A stretch of 64,000 nucleotides of DNA from Methylibium rhizosphaerae (GCF_006386545.1 NZ_SWAR01000021.1:1-64000), one strand, 5' to 3'. Shown: positions 46,731 through 55,776, counted from the stretch's first letter. Notes: generated by a model from the letters alone, not told the origin. Program-made: numbers and translations.

Positions 46731-49376
46731 ATGTTCTTGCGCAGAGGGATGGGCCGCGCCGCGGCCGCATGGGCCGTGGCCTTCCTGGCCTTCGTGCTGA
46801 CCGCCTGCGGCGGCGGCAGTGACGGCCCCCCGCCGGCGTCCACCGGCAGCGTGTCGGGCCGGGTCGTTTCCGCGGCCAACGGCGCACCGGTCACCAATGC
46901 CAGCGTATCGGCCGGCAGCGCCAGCGTGCAGACCGATGCGCAGGGTCGCTTCACCTTGCAGGACGTGCCGGCATCTGCCCGCGTCGTCGTGAAGGCGCAG
47001 GCCAGCGGCCATGGCGAGAACTTCGGCATCGCCGAGGTGCGCGCCGGCAAGGCGAGCACGATCGAGCTGCGCATCGCCCCTTCTGCCCCGCCGCAGACCT
47101 TCGCCGCCGATGCCGCGGCCACGCTCGGCGTGGCGCAGTCCACCGCGCAGGTGGTGCTGCCGGCCAACGCCCTGGTGGTCGAAGGCAGCGGTGCCGCCGC
47201 CACCGGCACGCTGACGGCACGCCTCACGCCCATCGATCCGGCCGGCGACCCGCGCAGCATGCCGGGCGACTACACCACCAGCACCGGCGCCACGCTCGAG
47301 AGCTTCGGCGCGCTGGGCGTGGTGCTGACCGACGCGGCCGGCAACCGCCTCAACCTCAAGGCCGGCAGCAGCGCCACCGTGCGCATTCCGCTGGCCACCC
47401 GTTCGGCCAACCCGCCGGCGACCATCCCGCTGTTCCACTTCAACGAAACCACCGGGCGGTGGGTCGAAGAAGGCAGCGCCACGCTGCAGGGCACCGCGCC
47501 GGACCAGTACTACGAAGGCAGCGTTTCGCACTTCTCGATCTGGAACGCCGACCAGGTGGCCGACACCATCTATGTGCACGGCTGCCTGCGCCATGCCAAC
47601 GGCAGCCCGGCCACCTGGGCCAGCGTGATCAGCGAAGGCATCGACTATTCGGGCCTGGGCTACGACTTCACCGACGACGAGGGGCGCTTCTCGGTGCCGA
47701 TCCGAAAGAACGGGCGGGCCACCGTGCGCTCCGACGAAGGCCAGGGCTCCAACGTCGTGGAGGTCGGCCCCTCGGCCACCGACATCACGCTCACCCAATG
47801 CCTGGTGCTCAACGATGCGCCGATGGCCCCGCAGATCGTCGTGCCGCCGGCGGACCAGACCGTCACGGCCGGCGGCCTGGCGGTGTTCCAGGTGTCGGCC
47901 AGCGGCAGCGGTCCGCTGCGCTACCAGTGGCGCCACAACGGTGCCGACATCCCCGGCGCCACCCACGCCTTCCTGCTGCGCGGCCCGCTCACCGACGACG
48001 ACGCCGGCGCCTACACCGTGCTGGTGAGCAATGACGTGGGGTCGGCCAGTGCCAGCGCACTGCTGTCGGTTGGCGCGGCGACAGCGCCGGTGATCGTGCT
48101 GCAGCCGGCGCCGCTCACGCTGCTCGACGGCGCCACCGCGCAGTTCTCGGTCGCTGCGGCGGGTGCCGCGAGCTACCAGTGGCGCCGCAACGGCGTGGAC
48201 ATCGCCGGGGCCACGTCCGCGACTTACAGCTTCGGGCCGGTCAGCGCCTCGGATTCCGGCGCCAGCTTCAGCGTGCGGGTGTCCAACGCCGCCGGCAGCA
48301 CGCTCAGCGATGCGGCCCTGCTCACCGTGACGAGCACCGTCGTGGCGCCCACCATCACCCAGCCGCCGGCCAACGCCAGCGTGCCGGTGGGGCAGAGTGC
48401 GGCGTTCAGCGTGACGGCGAGTGGCACGGCGCCGTTCACCTACCAATGGCGACGCAACGGTGCCGACATAGCGGGGGCCACTTCGGCCACCTACATCACG
48501 CCCCCGGTCACCGCGGCCGACAACGGCGCCAGCTTCAGCGTGGTGGTCAGCAATGCTGCCGGCGCGACGACCAGCGCGGCGGCCACGCTGACCGTGGCGG
48601 CCGACGACACCGAGCAGAAGCTCGCACTGCTGCGCCTGCTCTCGCTGGCCGGCAGCCTGCTGGAGGCCGGTGCGGCGCCGCTCGAACTGGTGGGCGACGA
48701 CATGAAGGCGCTGCCGAGCGCGGCAGTGTGCCCGGGCGGTGGTTCGGTGAGCGGCACCCTCAACGGCGCCACGCTGGCCGCCGGCGTGACCCTGCCGCCT
48801 TCGGGCACGCTGGCCGCGAGCTTCAGCCAGTGCATCACCGAAGCCGAGGCGCGGTACCAGGGCAGCAGCTCGGTGGCCTACAACTTCTCGAGCTTCGAGC
48901 CGGCCAGCGGCAGCGCCACGGCCACGATGAACAACCTGCGCATCACCCACAGCAGCGACTTCACCGCCAACGGCGGCGTGAGCCTCACCATCGCCAACAC
49001 CCTGGCCAACGGTGACAGCACGTACGACTACACCATCACGCCCGGCGCCAATGCGACCTTGCGCAACGAGGCCACCGGCCTGCTCGCCACCTTCAATTCC
49101 GGGTCGCTGCAGACCCGCTTCGTGACCGTGGTGGCGACCGAGCGGCTGAAGACGCTGCGTCACCAGTACTCGGCGATGAACTTCTCGGTGGGCGGCGTCG
49201 GCTACCTGGCCGAAGGCTTCTACCAGCTCGACTACAACACCAGCGGTGGGCTGCCGGTGCTGCTGGGCGGCTCCGGCGAGGTGAGGCTCACCAGCGCCGG
49301 CGTGCTGGTGGGGCGGCTGTTCGCAACGGCCGAGGGCCTGTTCATCGAAGTGAACGGCACCGTCGTGCCGTTCTGA
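46731..49376 (+). CDS. Lipoprotein with carboxypeptidase-regulatory-like and three Ig-like domains
   Basis: An 881-residue protein with lipobox LTAC followed by GGGSDG. A carboxypeptidase-regulatory-like domain (about 38-110, GSVSGRVVSAANGAPVTNASVSAGS) comes first. A beta-rich region (about 120-350) with LPANALVVEGSGAAATGTLTARLTPIDPAGDPRSMPGDY, resembling ZU5/GAIN-like extracellular modules, is next. Three Ig-like repeats (about 365-450, 452-533, 539-623) follow, each with YQWR.NG.DI.GAT. The C-terminal 250 residues (TEQKLALLRLLSLAGSLLEAG and on) I do not recognise. It is probably surface-exposed with a binding role. The start ATG 46731 follows GGGAG. Confidence 0.85.
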   Translation: MFLRRGMGRAAAAWAVAFLAFVLTACGGGSDGPPPASTGSVSGRVVSAANGAPVTNASVSAGSASVQTDAQGRFTLQDVPASARVVVKAQASGHGENFGIAEVRAGKASTIELRIAPSAPPQTFAADAAATLGVAQSTAQVVLPANALVVEGSGAAATGTLTARLTPIDPAGDPRSMPGDYTTSTGATLESFGALGVVLTDAAGNRLNLKAGSSATVRIPLATRSANPPATIPLFHFNETTGRWVEEGSATLQGTAPDQYYEGSVSHFSIWNADQVADTIYVHGCLRHANGSPATWASVISEGIDYSGLGYDFTDDEGRFSVPIRKNGRATVRSDEGQGSNVVEVGPSATDITLTQCLVLNDAPMAPQIVVPPADQTVTAGGLAVFQVSASGSGPLRYQWRHNGADIPGATHAFLLRGPLTDDDAGAYTVLVSNDVGSASASALLSVGAATAPVIVLQPAPLTLLDGATAQFSVAAAGAASYQWRRNGVDIAGATSATYSFGPVSASDSGASFSVRVSNAAGSTLSDAALLTVTSTVVAPTITQPPANASVPVGQSAAFSVTASGTAPFTYQWRRNGADIAGATSATYITPPVTAADNGASFSVVVSNAAGATTSAAATLTVAADDTEQKLALLRLLSLAGSLLEAGAAPLELVGDDMKALPSAAVCPGGGSVSGTLNGATLAAGVTLPPSGTLAASFSQCITEAEARYQGSSSVAYNFSSFEPASGSATATMNNLRITHSSDFTANGGVSLTIANTLANGDSTYDYTITPGANATLRNEATGLLATFNSGSLQTRFVTVVATERLKTLRHQYSAMNFSVGGVGYLAEGFYQLDYNTSGGLPVLLGGSGEVRLTSAGVLVGRLFATAEGLFIEVNGTVVPF

Positions 49377-49413
49377 GACCCGAGTCCCGGGCCGGGCCCG
49401 AGGCACCGGCTTT

Positions 49414-49459
49414 CGCAATGAAGTGCCCGCGCATGAATAATCGCGGGCACTTCATTGCG
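49414..49459. promoter_or_regulatory. Perfect 18-bp inverted repeat before the DUF2214 gene
   Basis: The left arm (49414-49431, CGCAATGAAGTGCCCGCG) and the right arm (49442-49459) are perfect reverse complements separated by the A/T-rich 10-mer CATGAATAAT. The right arm ends directly before the GAGGA ribosome site of the DUF2214 gene. The loop could contain a -10 element (AATAAT). It lacks a T-run, so it is not a standard terminator of the lipoprotein gene upstream. Confidence 0.6.
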
Positions 49460-49469
49460 GAGGAACCCG

Positions 49470-49925
49470 ATGCTCGTCGAATCCTTGCTCGCCTATGCGC
49501 ACTTCGTGGCCATCCTGAGCCTGGTGGTGTTCATCACCAGCGAAGCCGCGCTGTGCCGGCCGGAATGGATGAATGCCGCCGTGGTGCAGCGCCTGGCCCG
49601 GGTCGACATGATCTATGCCGCCTCGGCGGTGCTGGTGCTGCTCACCGGCGTGGCGCGCACGGTGTGGGGCGTGAAGGGAGCCGGGTGGTACTGGAGCCAG
49701 CCGCTGCTGCACATCAAGTTCACGCTGTTCGTGGTGATCGGCCTGATGTCGATCAAGCCCACGCTGACCTTCGTTCGCTGGAAGAAGGCGCTGGCCGCCA
49801 ACGGCAGCCTGCCCGCCGAGGCCGAGGTGCGCAGCACGCGGCGGCTGGTGATGGTGCAGGCGCACCTGATGCTGCTGATCCCGCTGGCGGCGGTGATGCT
49901 GGCGCGCGGCGTGTGGGTGCGATAG
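49470..49925 (+). CDS. DUF2214 family membrane protein
   Basis: A 151-residue inner-membrane protein with four hydrophobic segments (about 4-25, 45-65, 80-100, 127-147). The N-terminus MLVESLLAYAHFVAILSLVVFITSEAALCRPEW and the KGAGWYWSQPLLHIKFTLFVVIGLMSIKPTLTFVRWKK block match DUF2214 (function unknown). The start is ATG 49470 after GGAGGA; a TTG at 49455 in the same frame lies inside the inverted repeat and is not used. A strong terminator follows. Confidence 0.88.
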   Translation: MLVESLLAYAHFVAILSLVVFITSEAALCRPEWMNAAVVQRLARVDMIYAASAVLVLLTGVARTVWGVKGAGWYWSQPLLHIKFTLFVVIGLMSIKPTLTFVRWKKALAANGSLPAEAEVRSTRRLVMVQAHLMLLIPLAAVMLARGVWVR

Positions 49926-49952
49926 CGCGGGCGCTACCGAGCCACCAGACAG

Positions 49953-49979
49953 AAGCCCGGCGACGCCGGGCTTTTTTCT
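49953..49979 (+). terminator. Rho-independent terminator after DUF2214
   Basis: AAGCCCGGC-GAC-GCCGGGCTT (49953-49973) continues into a run of T residues (49972-49977). It also separates the convergent psiF gene. Confidence 0.9.
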
Positions 49980-50001
49980 TTCCTTCTTCCTGATGGGGCG
50001 C

Positions 50002-50343
50002 CTACTTGCTGAGGCATTCCTTCATGAAGGCCTTGCGCTCGTCGCCGGTCTTGCCGGTCGCATCCTTGTTGCAGGCCTTCATCTTCGACTGCTGGGCGGC
50101 CTTCGGGTCGGCGCCGGCCGTCGTGGCCGTGCTGGTGCCGGCGCTGGTGCTGATGCTCTTGGCCGACAGGCATTGCTTCATGAAGGCCTTGCGCTCGTCG
50201 CCGGTCTTGCCGGTGGCCTCCTTGTTGCAGGTGGCCATCTTGCCCTGCTGGGCCGTCATCGGCTTCTTGGCCTCTTCGGCGGCGAATGCCGGAGCAGCGA
50301 GCCACGCACAGGCCAGCGCGACGGCGGTGATCGATTTCCTCAT
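50002..50343 (-). CDS. psiF: PsiF-repeat secreted protein
   Basis: A 113-residue protein with a signal peptide (MRKSITAVALACAWLAAPAFA). It has two PsiF repeats of about 25 residues, MATCNKEATGKTGDERKAFMKQCLS and MKACNKDATGKTGDERKAFMKECLS, each with two cysteines. A Ser/Thr/Ala linker joins them. The family name comes from a phosphate-starvation-induced gene of E. coli; no biochemical function is known. The start ATG 50343 follows GAGGAAG. The two repeats are nearly identical also at DNA level, suggesting recent duplication or conversion. Confidence 0.92.
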   Translation of the reverse strand: MRKSITAVALACAWLAAPAFAAEEAKKPMTAQQGKMATCNKEATGKTGDERKAFMKQCLSAKSISTSAGTSTATTAGADPKAAQQSKMKACNKDATGKTGDERKAFMKECLSK

Positions 50344-50461
50344 TTGCTTCCTCTCCTTGGTGGGCGATGTTGCCGCAGGGGATTGAAGCATCGGCCCACA
50401 GCGCGCAGCAAGCAGCGGCGCGGCGAGCGTGTCGCGACCGACACAGTGACTGGATCCTGCC

Positions 50462-51820
50462 CTACAGGATCCGCCGCGGATGTGCCAAGGCCTCATGCGC
50501 CGCATGCAGCCGGCGCACCAGCACCCGGATGAAGGCCTCGTCGAACTGATGCCGGCAGCCTGGGGACAGCTGCGACAGCGACTGCGGCACGAAGGCGATG
50601 GTGGTGGTGGGCGAGGTCACGATCACGTCGGTGCTGTGCAGCCGCAGCTCGGGGCTGGGCGCGAGGTAGGCCATTTCGCCGACCGAGGTGCCCGCGCCGA
50701 GCTGCGCCACGCGCACGCTGTCGCGGAACACCTCGACGCCGCCGGTGGCGATGATGTGGAAGCTGTCGCCTTCCTCGCCGCACTTGTAGAGCGCATAGCC
50801 GGCCGGAAAGCGCTGCCACTTCGCGCGGTGCACCACCTCCCACAGCTCGACGTCGCCGAAGTGGGAGAAGAAGTCGAGCGCGCGCAGCAGGTTGAAGCGT
50901 TCGGAGTCGAGCACGCCCTGCAGCTGCCCGCGCGGCACCTGCTGGTTGGCGATGAGGCCCGACAACGCCTGCGCGAATTCGTCCCAGCTGGCATATCGCT
51001 CGTCGGGCCGCTTGGCCAGCGCGCGCTGGATGACCGCATCGAGCGCCTCGCTCACGCCGGCGCGCAGCGCCGTCAGCGGTGCGGGCGTCTGGGTGTAGAT
51101 GAGGTTCATCATCACCGACTGCTGGGGCGCCTCGAACGGTGCCCGCCCGGCGATCAGGTGATAGAGCACCGCGCCCAGCGAATAGATGTCGGCCTGCGCC
51201 GAGACGGCGCTGCCGTCGAGCTGCTCGGGCGACATGTAGGCCAGCGAGCCGACGCGGAACACCTGCGTGGTGTCGGCCGCCAGGTTCAGCACGCTGCCGA
51301 AGTCGCTGATCTTCACGTCGGTGACGGTGTTGTTGTGCATCACCGCCAGCAGGTTGGCCGGCTTCACGTCGCGGTGGATGAGCCCCTGGCGGAACACGTA
51401 GCCCAGCGCCATGGCGCACTTGAAGCCGATTTCGACGATGAGCTCCAGCGGCAGCAGCTGGTCGGGCCGGCAATAGGGCCGCAGCGTCGTGCCGCCCACG
51501 TACTCCATCACCACGTAGGGCTCGACCGGGTCGGCCACCGCGTCGTAGATCTGCACCACGTTCGGATGCTGCAGCCGCCCGACCAGCGCCGCCTCGGCGG
51601 CGAAGAAGCGTGCATGCATGTGGCTGCCGCCTTCGCTGGCTTCGTCGAGCGCGCCGGCGCGCACCCGCTTGACCGCGACATCGCGGTCATGGAAGTCGTC
51701 GCGGCAGAGGAAGACCTCGCTGGTGGCGCCTTCGCCCAGCTTGCGGATCACACGGTACTTGCCGATCTGCTGAGGACCGGAGAGCGAGTCGGGAGCGTTC
51801 ATTGGTGGAATGGGAGACAT
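50462..51820 (-). CDS. Ser/Thr protein kinase fused to a cyclic-nucleotide-binding domain
   Basis: A soluble protein of about 452 residues. The eukaryotic-like kinase domain (about 18-285) has LGEGATSEVFLC, the ATP-binding Lys in VAVKRV, the catalytic loop HRDVKPANLL, DFG in ISDFGSVLN and the SPEQ segment. A linker follows, then a cNMP-binding-type beta-barrel (about 320-430) with FPAGYALYKCGEEGDSFHIIATGGVEVFRD and LGAGTSVGEMAYLA. No transmembrane segment or PASTA domain is seen. The start is uncertain: ATG 51820 has GGAAAG upstream; ATG 51802 and 51826 are alternatives. It is divergent from argS. A hairpin GGATCCTG-N5-CAGGATCC (50452-50472) spans its stop. Confidence 0.9.
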   Translation of the reverse strand: MSPIPPMNAPDSLSGPQQIGKYRVIRKLGEGATSEVFLCRDDFHDRDVAVKRVRAGALDEASEGGSHMHARFFAAEAALVGRLQHPNVVQIYDAVADPVEPYVVMEYVGGTTLRPYCRPDQLLPLELIVEIGFKCAMALGYVFRQGLIHRDVKPANLLAVMHNNTVTDVKISDFGSVLNLAADTTQVFRVGSLAYMSPEQLDGSAVSAQADIYSLGAVLYHLIAGRAPFEAPQQSVMMNLIYTQTPAPLTALRAGVSEALDAVIQRALAKRPDERYASWDEFAQALSGLIANQQVPRGQLQGVLDSERFNLLRALDFFSHFGDVELWEVVHRAKWQRFPAGYALYKCGEEGDSFHIIATGGVEVFRDSVRVAQLGAGTSVGEMAYLAPSPELRLHSTDVIVTSPTTTIAFVPQSLSQLSPGCRHQFDEAFIRVLVRRLHAAHEALAHPRRIL

Positions 51821-51938
51821 CGGCATCTTTCCACCGGGCCGCACTCCGCACAATCCGGAATAACGGCCAGTTGGTCATGCAATTTGTCACATCGTACGGG
51901 GAGCCTTGCCTGTGCCTCGTGACGGCAGACCCCACCCG

Positions 51939-51944
51939 TAGAAT
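51939..51944 (+). promoter_or_regulatory. Putative -10 element of argS
   Basis: TAGAAT ends 6 bp before the argS ATG, which would put the transcription start at or next to the A of the start codon, and no Shine-Dalgarno sequence is present. No convincing -35 box was found. Confidence 0.35.
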
Positions 51945-51950
51945 CTGCGG

Positions 51951-53636
51951 ATGATCCGCGCCAAGCAAGAGCTTTTGTCCGCCTTGGGTGATGCCCTGGC
52001 CGAGCTGGCCCCCGAGCACCGGGTGCCCGCCGTATTCGAATCGCCCAAGCAGGCCGCACACGGCGACCTCGCCTGCACCGCTGCCATGCAGCTGGCCAAA
52101 CCCCTGCGGAGCAATCCGCGCGCCGTCGCGCAGTCGCTCATCGATGCGCTGCAGCGCCGCGAGGCCGTGGCGCGCTGGGTCGAGGCGATGGAGATCGCGG
52201 GGCCCGGCTTCATCAACCTGCGCCTGAAGGCCGCCGCGAAGCAGGCGGTGGTGGCCGACGTGCTGGCCGATGGCGACACCTTCGGCCGCAAGCCGGCCAA
52301 CGGCCGGCACCTCATGGTGGAGTTCGTGTCGGCCAACCCGACCGGGCCGCTGCACGTGGGCCACGGCCGCCAGGGCGCCCTGGGCGATTCGATCTGCCAC
52401 CTGTTCGAAACCCAGGGCTGGGACGTCACCCGCGAGTTCTATTACAACGACGCGGGCGTGCAGATCGCCACGCTGGCGGCGTCGACCCAGGCACGCATCA
52501 AGGGGCTCAAGCCCGGCGATGCCGGCTGGCCCGAGAGCGCCTACAACGGCGACTACATCGCCGACATCGCGGCCGACTTCCTGGCGAAGAAGACGGTGAA
52601 GGCCGACGACCGCGAGTTCACCGCCTCTGGCGACCCCGAAGATGCCGACGGCATCCGCCAGTTCGCGGTGGCCTACCTGCGCCACGAGCAGGACCTCGAC
52701 CTGCAGGCCTTCGGCGTGACCTTCGACAACTACTTCCTCGAGTCGGGCCTGTACACCAGCGGCCGTGTGGAGGCCACGGTGAAGAAGCTGGTCGAAGCCG
52801 GCAAGACCTTCGAGCAGGAAGGCGCGTTGTGGCTGCGCACCACGGACTATGGCGACGACAAGGATCGCGTCATGAGGAAGTCCGACGGCAGCTACACCTA
52901 CTTCGTGCCCGACGTTGCCTACCACATCAACAAGTGGGAGCGCGGCTTCACCAAGGTCATCAACTGCCAGGGCACCGACCACTACGGCACCATCGCGCGC
53001 GTGCGCGCCGGCCTGCAGGCGGCCGGCCTGGGCATTCCCGAGGGTTACCCCGACTACGTGCTCAACACCATGGTGCGGGTGATGAAGGGCGGCGAGGAGG
53101 TCAAGATCAGCAAGCGCACCGGCGGCTACGTGACGCTGCGCGACCTGATCGACTGGACCAGCCGCGACGCGGTGCGCTTCTTCCTCATCAGCCGCAAGGC
53201 CGACACCGAGTTCACCTTCGACGTGGACGTGGCGGTCAAGAAGAACGACGAGAACCCGGTGTACTACGTGCAGTACGCGCATGCGCGCATCTGCTCGGTG
53301 CTGCAGCAGTTCGTCGAGCAGCAGCGTGGTGAGCTCGCGTCGCTGGCACAGGCCGACCTGTCGCTGCTGGTGGCGCCTTCGGAAGGCGCGCTCATGCTGA
53401 AGCTGGCCGAGTACCCGGAGATGCTCGAGGCTGCCGCGCGCGACCTGGCCCCGCATGACGTGGCCTTCTACCTGCGCGACCTGGCCGGTGCCTTCCACAC
53501 CTACTACAACGCCGAGCGCTTCCTGGTCGACGATGCCGCGCTGGCGCGGGCCCGTCTCGCCTTGCTGCAGGCTACCGCGCAGGTGCTGCGCAACGGCCTC
53601 GCGCTGCTGGGCGTCAGCGCGCCCGACAAGATGTGA
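51951..53636 (+). CDS. argS: Arginyl-tRNA synthetase
   Basis: A 561-residue class I aminoacyl-tRNA synthetase charging tRNA-Arg. The N-terminal additional domain (about 1-100) is followed by the catalytic core with the HIGH-equivalent HVGH near residue 134 ([15 protein letters not shown]) and the KMSKS-equivalent KISKR near residue 385. The C-terminal anticodon-binding helices begin at [15 protein letters not shown]. The length is typical. The start ATG 51951 matches the conserved N-terminus [19 protein letters not shown]. Confidence 0.98.
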   Translation: MIRAKQELLSALGDALAELAPEHRVPAVFESPKQAAHGDLACTAAMQLAKPLRSNPRAVAQSLIDALQRREAVARWVEAMEIAGPGFINLRLKAAAKQAVVADVLADGDTFGRKPANGRHLMVEFVSANPTGPLHVGHGRQGALGDSICHLFETQGWDVTREFYYNDAGVQIATLAASTQARIKGLKPGDAGWPESAYNGDYIADIAADFLAKKTVKADDREFTASGDPEDADGIRQFAVAYLRHEQDLDLQAFGVTFDNYFLESGLYTSGRVEATVKKLVEAGKTFEQEGALWLRTTDYGDDKDRVMRKSDGSYTYFVPDVAYHINKWERGFTKVINCQGTDHYGTIARVRAGLQAAGLGIPEGYPDYVLNTMVRVMKGGEEVKISKRTGGYVTLRDLIDWTSRDAVRFFLISRKADTEFTFDVDVAVKKNDENPVYYVQYAHARICSVLQQFVEQQRGELASLAQADLSLLVAPSEGALMLKLAEYPEMLEAAARDLAPHDVAFYLRDLAGAFHTYYNAERFLVDDAALARARLALLQATAQVLRNGLALLGVSAPDKM

Positions 53637-53692
53637 TGCCCGGGCACGGCGCATCCAGAGCTCTTCTCCATTTCTAGGCGACTCCTACCTCC

Positions 53693-54340
53693 ATGAAATC
53701 TCAACGCGGTGGTTTTTTCGTCGGCATGATCGTCGGCCTGCTGGTCGGCCTGGCCCTGGCCCTCGCCGTGGCGCTGTACGTGACCAAGGTGCCGGTGCCC
53801 TTCGTCAACAAGGTGCCTCAGCGCACGGCCGAGCAGGACGCGGCCGAGGCGGAAAAGAACAAGAACTGGGACCCCAACGCGCCGCTGGCCGGCAAGACCC
53901 CCGCCAAGCCGGCAGCACCGGCACCAGCGGCTGCCTCCGGCCCGTCGGCGCCCACGCCTGCGAATGGCACCGCGGCGCGGCCCGCGCCTGCGTTTGCGCC
54001 GGCTGCCGGCGTGAACGCCAACGCGCCGGCGCAGGCCAGGGACCCGGCACCGGCCGCCGCCGCGGCGACGCCGGCGACCCAAGCCGCCGCCAGCGATGCG
54101 TTCGTCTACTTCGTGCAGGCCGGTGCCTTTGCCCGCACCGAAGAAGCCGAGCAGCAGCGCGCCAAGCTCGCGATGCTGGGCCTGGAGGCTCGCATCACCG
54201 AGCGTGACCAGGCCGGCAAGACCATCTACCGCGTGCGCGTGGGTCCCTACGACAAGCGCACCGATGCCGAAGCGGTGAAGGAAAAGCTCGACACGAGCGG
54301 CGCCGGCGATTCGGCGCTGGTGCGGGTGCAAAGGCCCTGA
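53693..54340 (+). CDS. SPOR domain-containing membrane protein
   Basis: A 215-residue protein, probably inner-membrane with a periplasmic C-terminus. A membrane helix (about 8-30, GGFFVGMIVGLLVGLALALAVALYV) is followed by an Ala/Pro-rich linker (about 58-135). The SPOR domain (about 137-212) has YFVQAGAFARTEEAEQQRAKLAMLGLEARI and YRVRVGPYDKRTDAEAVKEKL. SPOR domains bind denuded septal peptidoglycan, so a role in cell division is likely. It lies between argS and a dsbA gene in the same direction, with gaps of 56 and 28 bp. Confidence 0.92.
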   Translation: MKSQRGGFFVGMIVGLLVGLALALAVALYVTKVPVPFVNKVPQRTAEQDAAEAEKNKNWDPNAPLAGKTPAKPAAPAPAAASGPSAPTPANGTAARPAPAFAPAAGVNANAPAQARDPAPAAAAATPATQAAASDAFVYFVQAGAFARTEEAEQQRAKLAMLGLEARITERDQAGKTIYRVRVGPYDKRTDAEAVKEKLDTSGAGDSALVRVQRP

Positions 54341-54368
54341 GCGAACGGACAACGAGGAAGGACAGGTG

Positions 54369-55025
54369 ATGAAACGTCGCGACTTCACCGCCATGACGGC
54401 GGCTGCCGCGGGGTGGGGCGGGGCGCTCCTGGCCGGTTTGCCAGGCCGCGCAGCGGCGCAGGGCGGGCCCGTGGAGGGGCGCCACTACGTGCGCCTGCCC
54501 CAGGCGCAGCATGTGCAGGCCGGGGAAGGCCGGATCGAGGTCATCGAGTTCTTCTGGTACGGCTGCCCGAGCTGCTTTGCCTTCGAGCCGGTGCTCAACA
54601 GCTGGATCAAGCGCGCGCCGGCCGACGTGGCCTTCCGCCGCGTGCACGTGGCGCTCAACGCGCCGTACCGCCCCCATCAGCGGCTGTACTACACGCTCGA
54701 AGCGCTGGGCCGTGAAGCCGAATTGCGCGCGCGGGTCTTCAACGCGATCCACCGCCAGCGCCAGCCGCTGGACACGCCCGAGGCGATGGCCGACTTCGCG
54801 GCCGCCAACGGCGTCGACCGGGCGCAGTTCCTCGAGATGTACCAGTCGATGGGCATCAACACCGCCTGCAACGAGGCGTCGCGCCAGTCGGCCGGCTACA
54901 AGATCGATGCCGTGCCGGCGCTGGGCGTGAACGGCCGCTACTTCACCAGCGCTTCGCTGGTCAGCCATGAAGACATGCTGGCCGTGGTCGACTGGCTGCT
55001 GGCCCGGTTGCGCAAGGGCGCCTGA
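54369..55025 (+). CDS. dsbA: Thiol:disulfide interchange protein DsbA/DsbL-type
   Basis: A 218-residue periplasmic thiol oxidase. It has a signal peptide with twin-Arg-like start (MKRRDFTAMTAAAAGWGGALLAGLPGRAAA). The thioredoxin-fold active site is Cys66-Pro-Ser-Cys69 in EFFWYGCPSCFAFEP; standard DsbA proteins have CPHC. The helical insert (about 95-165) and the cis-Pro stretch DAVPALGVNGRYFTS are normal. The ATG at 54369 is chosen; a GTG at 54366 in the same frame adds one residue. Replacing His by Ser in the CxxC should change the redox potential; the consequence is inferred. Confidence 0.92.
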   Translation: MKRRDFTAMTAAAAGWGGALLAGLPGRAAAQGGPVEGRHYVRLPQAQHVQAGEGRIEVIEFFWYGCPSCFAFEPVLNSWIKRAPADVAFRRVHVALNAPYRPHQRLYYTLEALGREAELRARVFNAIHRQRQPLDTPEAMADFAAANGVDRAQFLEMYQSMGINTACNEASRQSAGYKIDAVPALGVNGRYFTSASLVSHEDMLAVVDWLLARLRKGA

Positions 55026-55055
55026 AGTCTTTCGCATGCATCCGGATGCGTCTCG

Positions 55056-55083
55056 AAAAGGCGCTTCGACAGCGCCTTTTTTC
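55056..55083 (+). terminator. Rho-independent terminator after dsbA
   Basis: AAAAGGCGCT-TCGAC-AGCGCCTTTT (55056-55080) followed by further T residues (to 55082). It lies 30 bp after the dsbA stop and before the lptA promoter region. Confidence 0.9.
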
Positions 55084-55119
55084 ATGCGCGACAACGGCGT
55101 TGTGTCGCAGTCTTGTGGC

Positions 55120-55125
55120 TAGAAT
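55120..55125 (+). promoter_or_regulatory. Putative -10 element of the lptA-lptB-rpoN operon
   Basis: TAGAAT lies 37 bp downstream of the dsbA terminator and 22 bp before ATG 55148 of lptA. No strong -35 hexamer is apparent. Confidence 0.35.
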
Positions 55126-55147
55126 GATCTGCAAGTTCCATGCCGCA

Positions 55148-55774
55148 ATGACCGCCTTCGTGTCACCTTCCCTCCGTCTCATGGTTAACCCGCGCGCCGC
55201 CCTGGCCGCCGTGCTGGCGGCGCTGTGCCTGGCGGCGCTCCCGGCCTTCGCCGAAAGGGGCGACCGCTACCAACCGCTGCACTACGAGGGCGACCGGGCC
55301 GAGGCCGACGGCCTCAAGCAGGTCTACACCCTCAAGGGCAACGTCATCATCACCAAGGGAACGATCCAGATCCGCTCCGACCAGGCACAGATCCGCCAGA
55401 GCCCGGAAGGCTATGCCTCGGCGGTGGTCACGGCGTCGGGCGGCAAGCTCGCGCAGTTCCGGCAGAAGCGCGAGGGCACGGCCGAAACCATCGAGGGCGA
55501 GGCCGAGCGCATCGAATACGACGCCCGCTCCGACACCGTGCGCTTCGTCAACCGTGCCGTGCTCCGGCGCTTCCGCGGCCAGGCCCTGGCCGACGAGGTG
55601 ACCGGCAACCTGATCACCTACGACAACACCACCGAGGTGTTCCAGGCGCTGGGCGGACCTTCGGCGCCGTCGGAGGCTGCATCGGCTCCCACGGGCCGCG
55701 TGCGCGGCGTGCTGGCGCCGCGCCAGAGCGCGTCGGCGCCCGAAGCATCGTCTCCCCCGGGGGAACGGCGTTGA
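55148..55774 (+). CDS. lptA: LPS export periplasmic protein LptA
   Basis: A 208-residue periplasmic protein forming the bridge that carries lipopolysaccharide from LptC to LptD. A signal peptide ends PAFA before [47 protein letters not shown], the standard LptA/OstA beta-jellyroll start. It continues through [48 protein letters not shown]. The first 33 residues are uncertain: ATG 55148 follows the putative -10, while ATG 55181 gives a more compact signal peptide ([13 protein letters not shown]). The gene lies 2 bp before lptB. Upstream lptC and kdsC are not in the window. Confidence 0.93.
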   Translation: MTAFVSPSLRLMVNPRAALAAVLAALCLAALPAFAERGDRYQPLHYEGDRAEADGLKQVYTLKGNVIITKGTIQIRSDQAQIRQSPEGYASAVVTASGGKLAQFRQKREGTAETIEGEAERIEYDARSDTVRFVNRAVLRRFRGQALADEVTGNLITYDNTTEVFQALGGPSAPSEAASAPTGRVRGVLAPRQSASAPEASSPPGERR

Positions 55775-55776
55775 AC

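Noticed and set aside
46605-49418. A 937-codon minus-strand frame opposite the Ig-repeat lipoprotein
   Set aside because: Its apparent repeats are shadows of the Ig repeats on the coding strand.
50452-50472. The GGATCCTG hairpin at the kinase stop as a terminator
   Set aside because: No T-run follows on the minus strand and the stem spans the stop codon, so it was only mentioned with the kinase gene.
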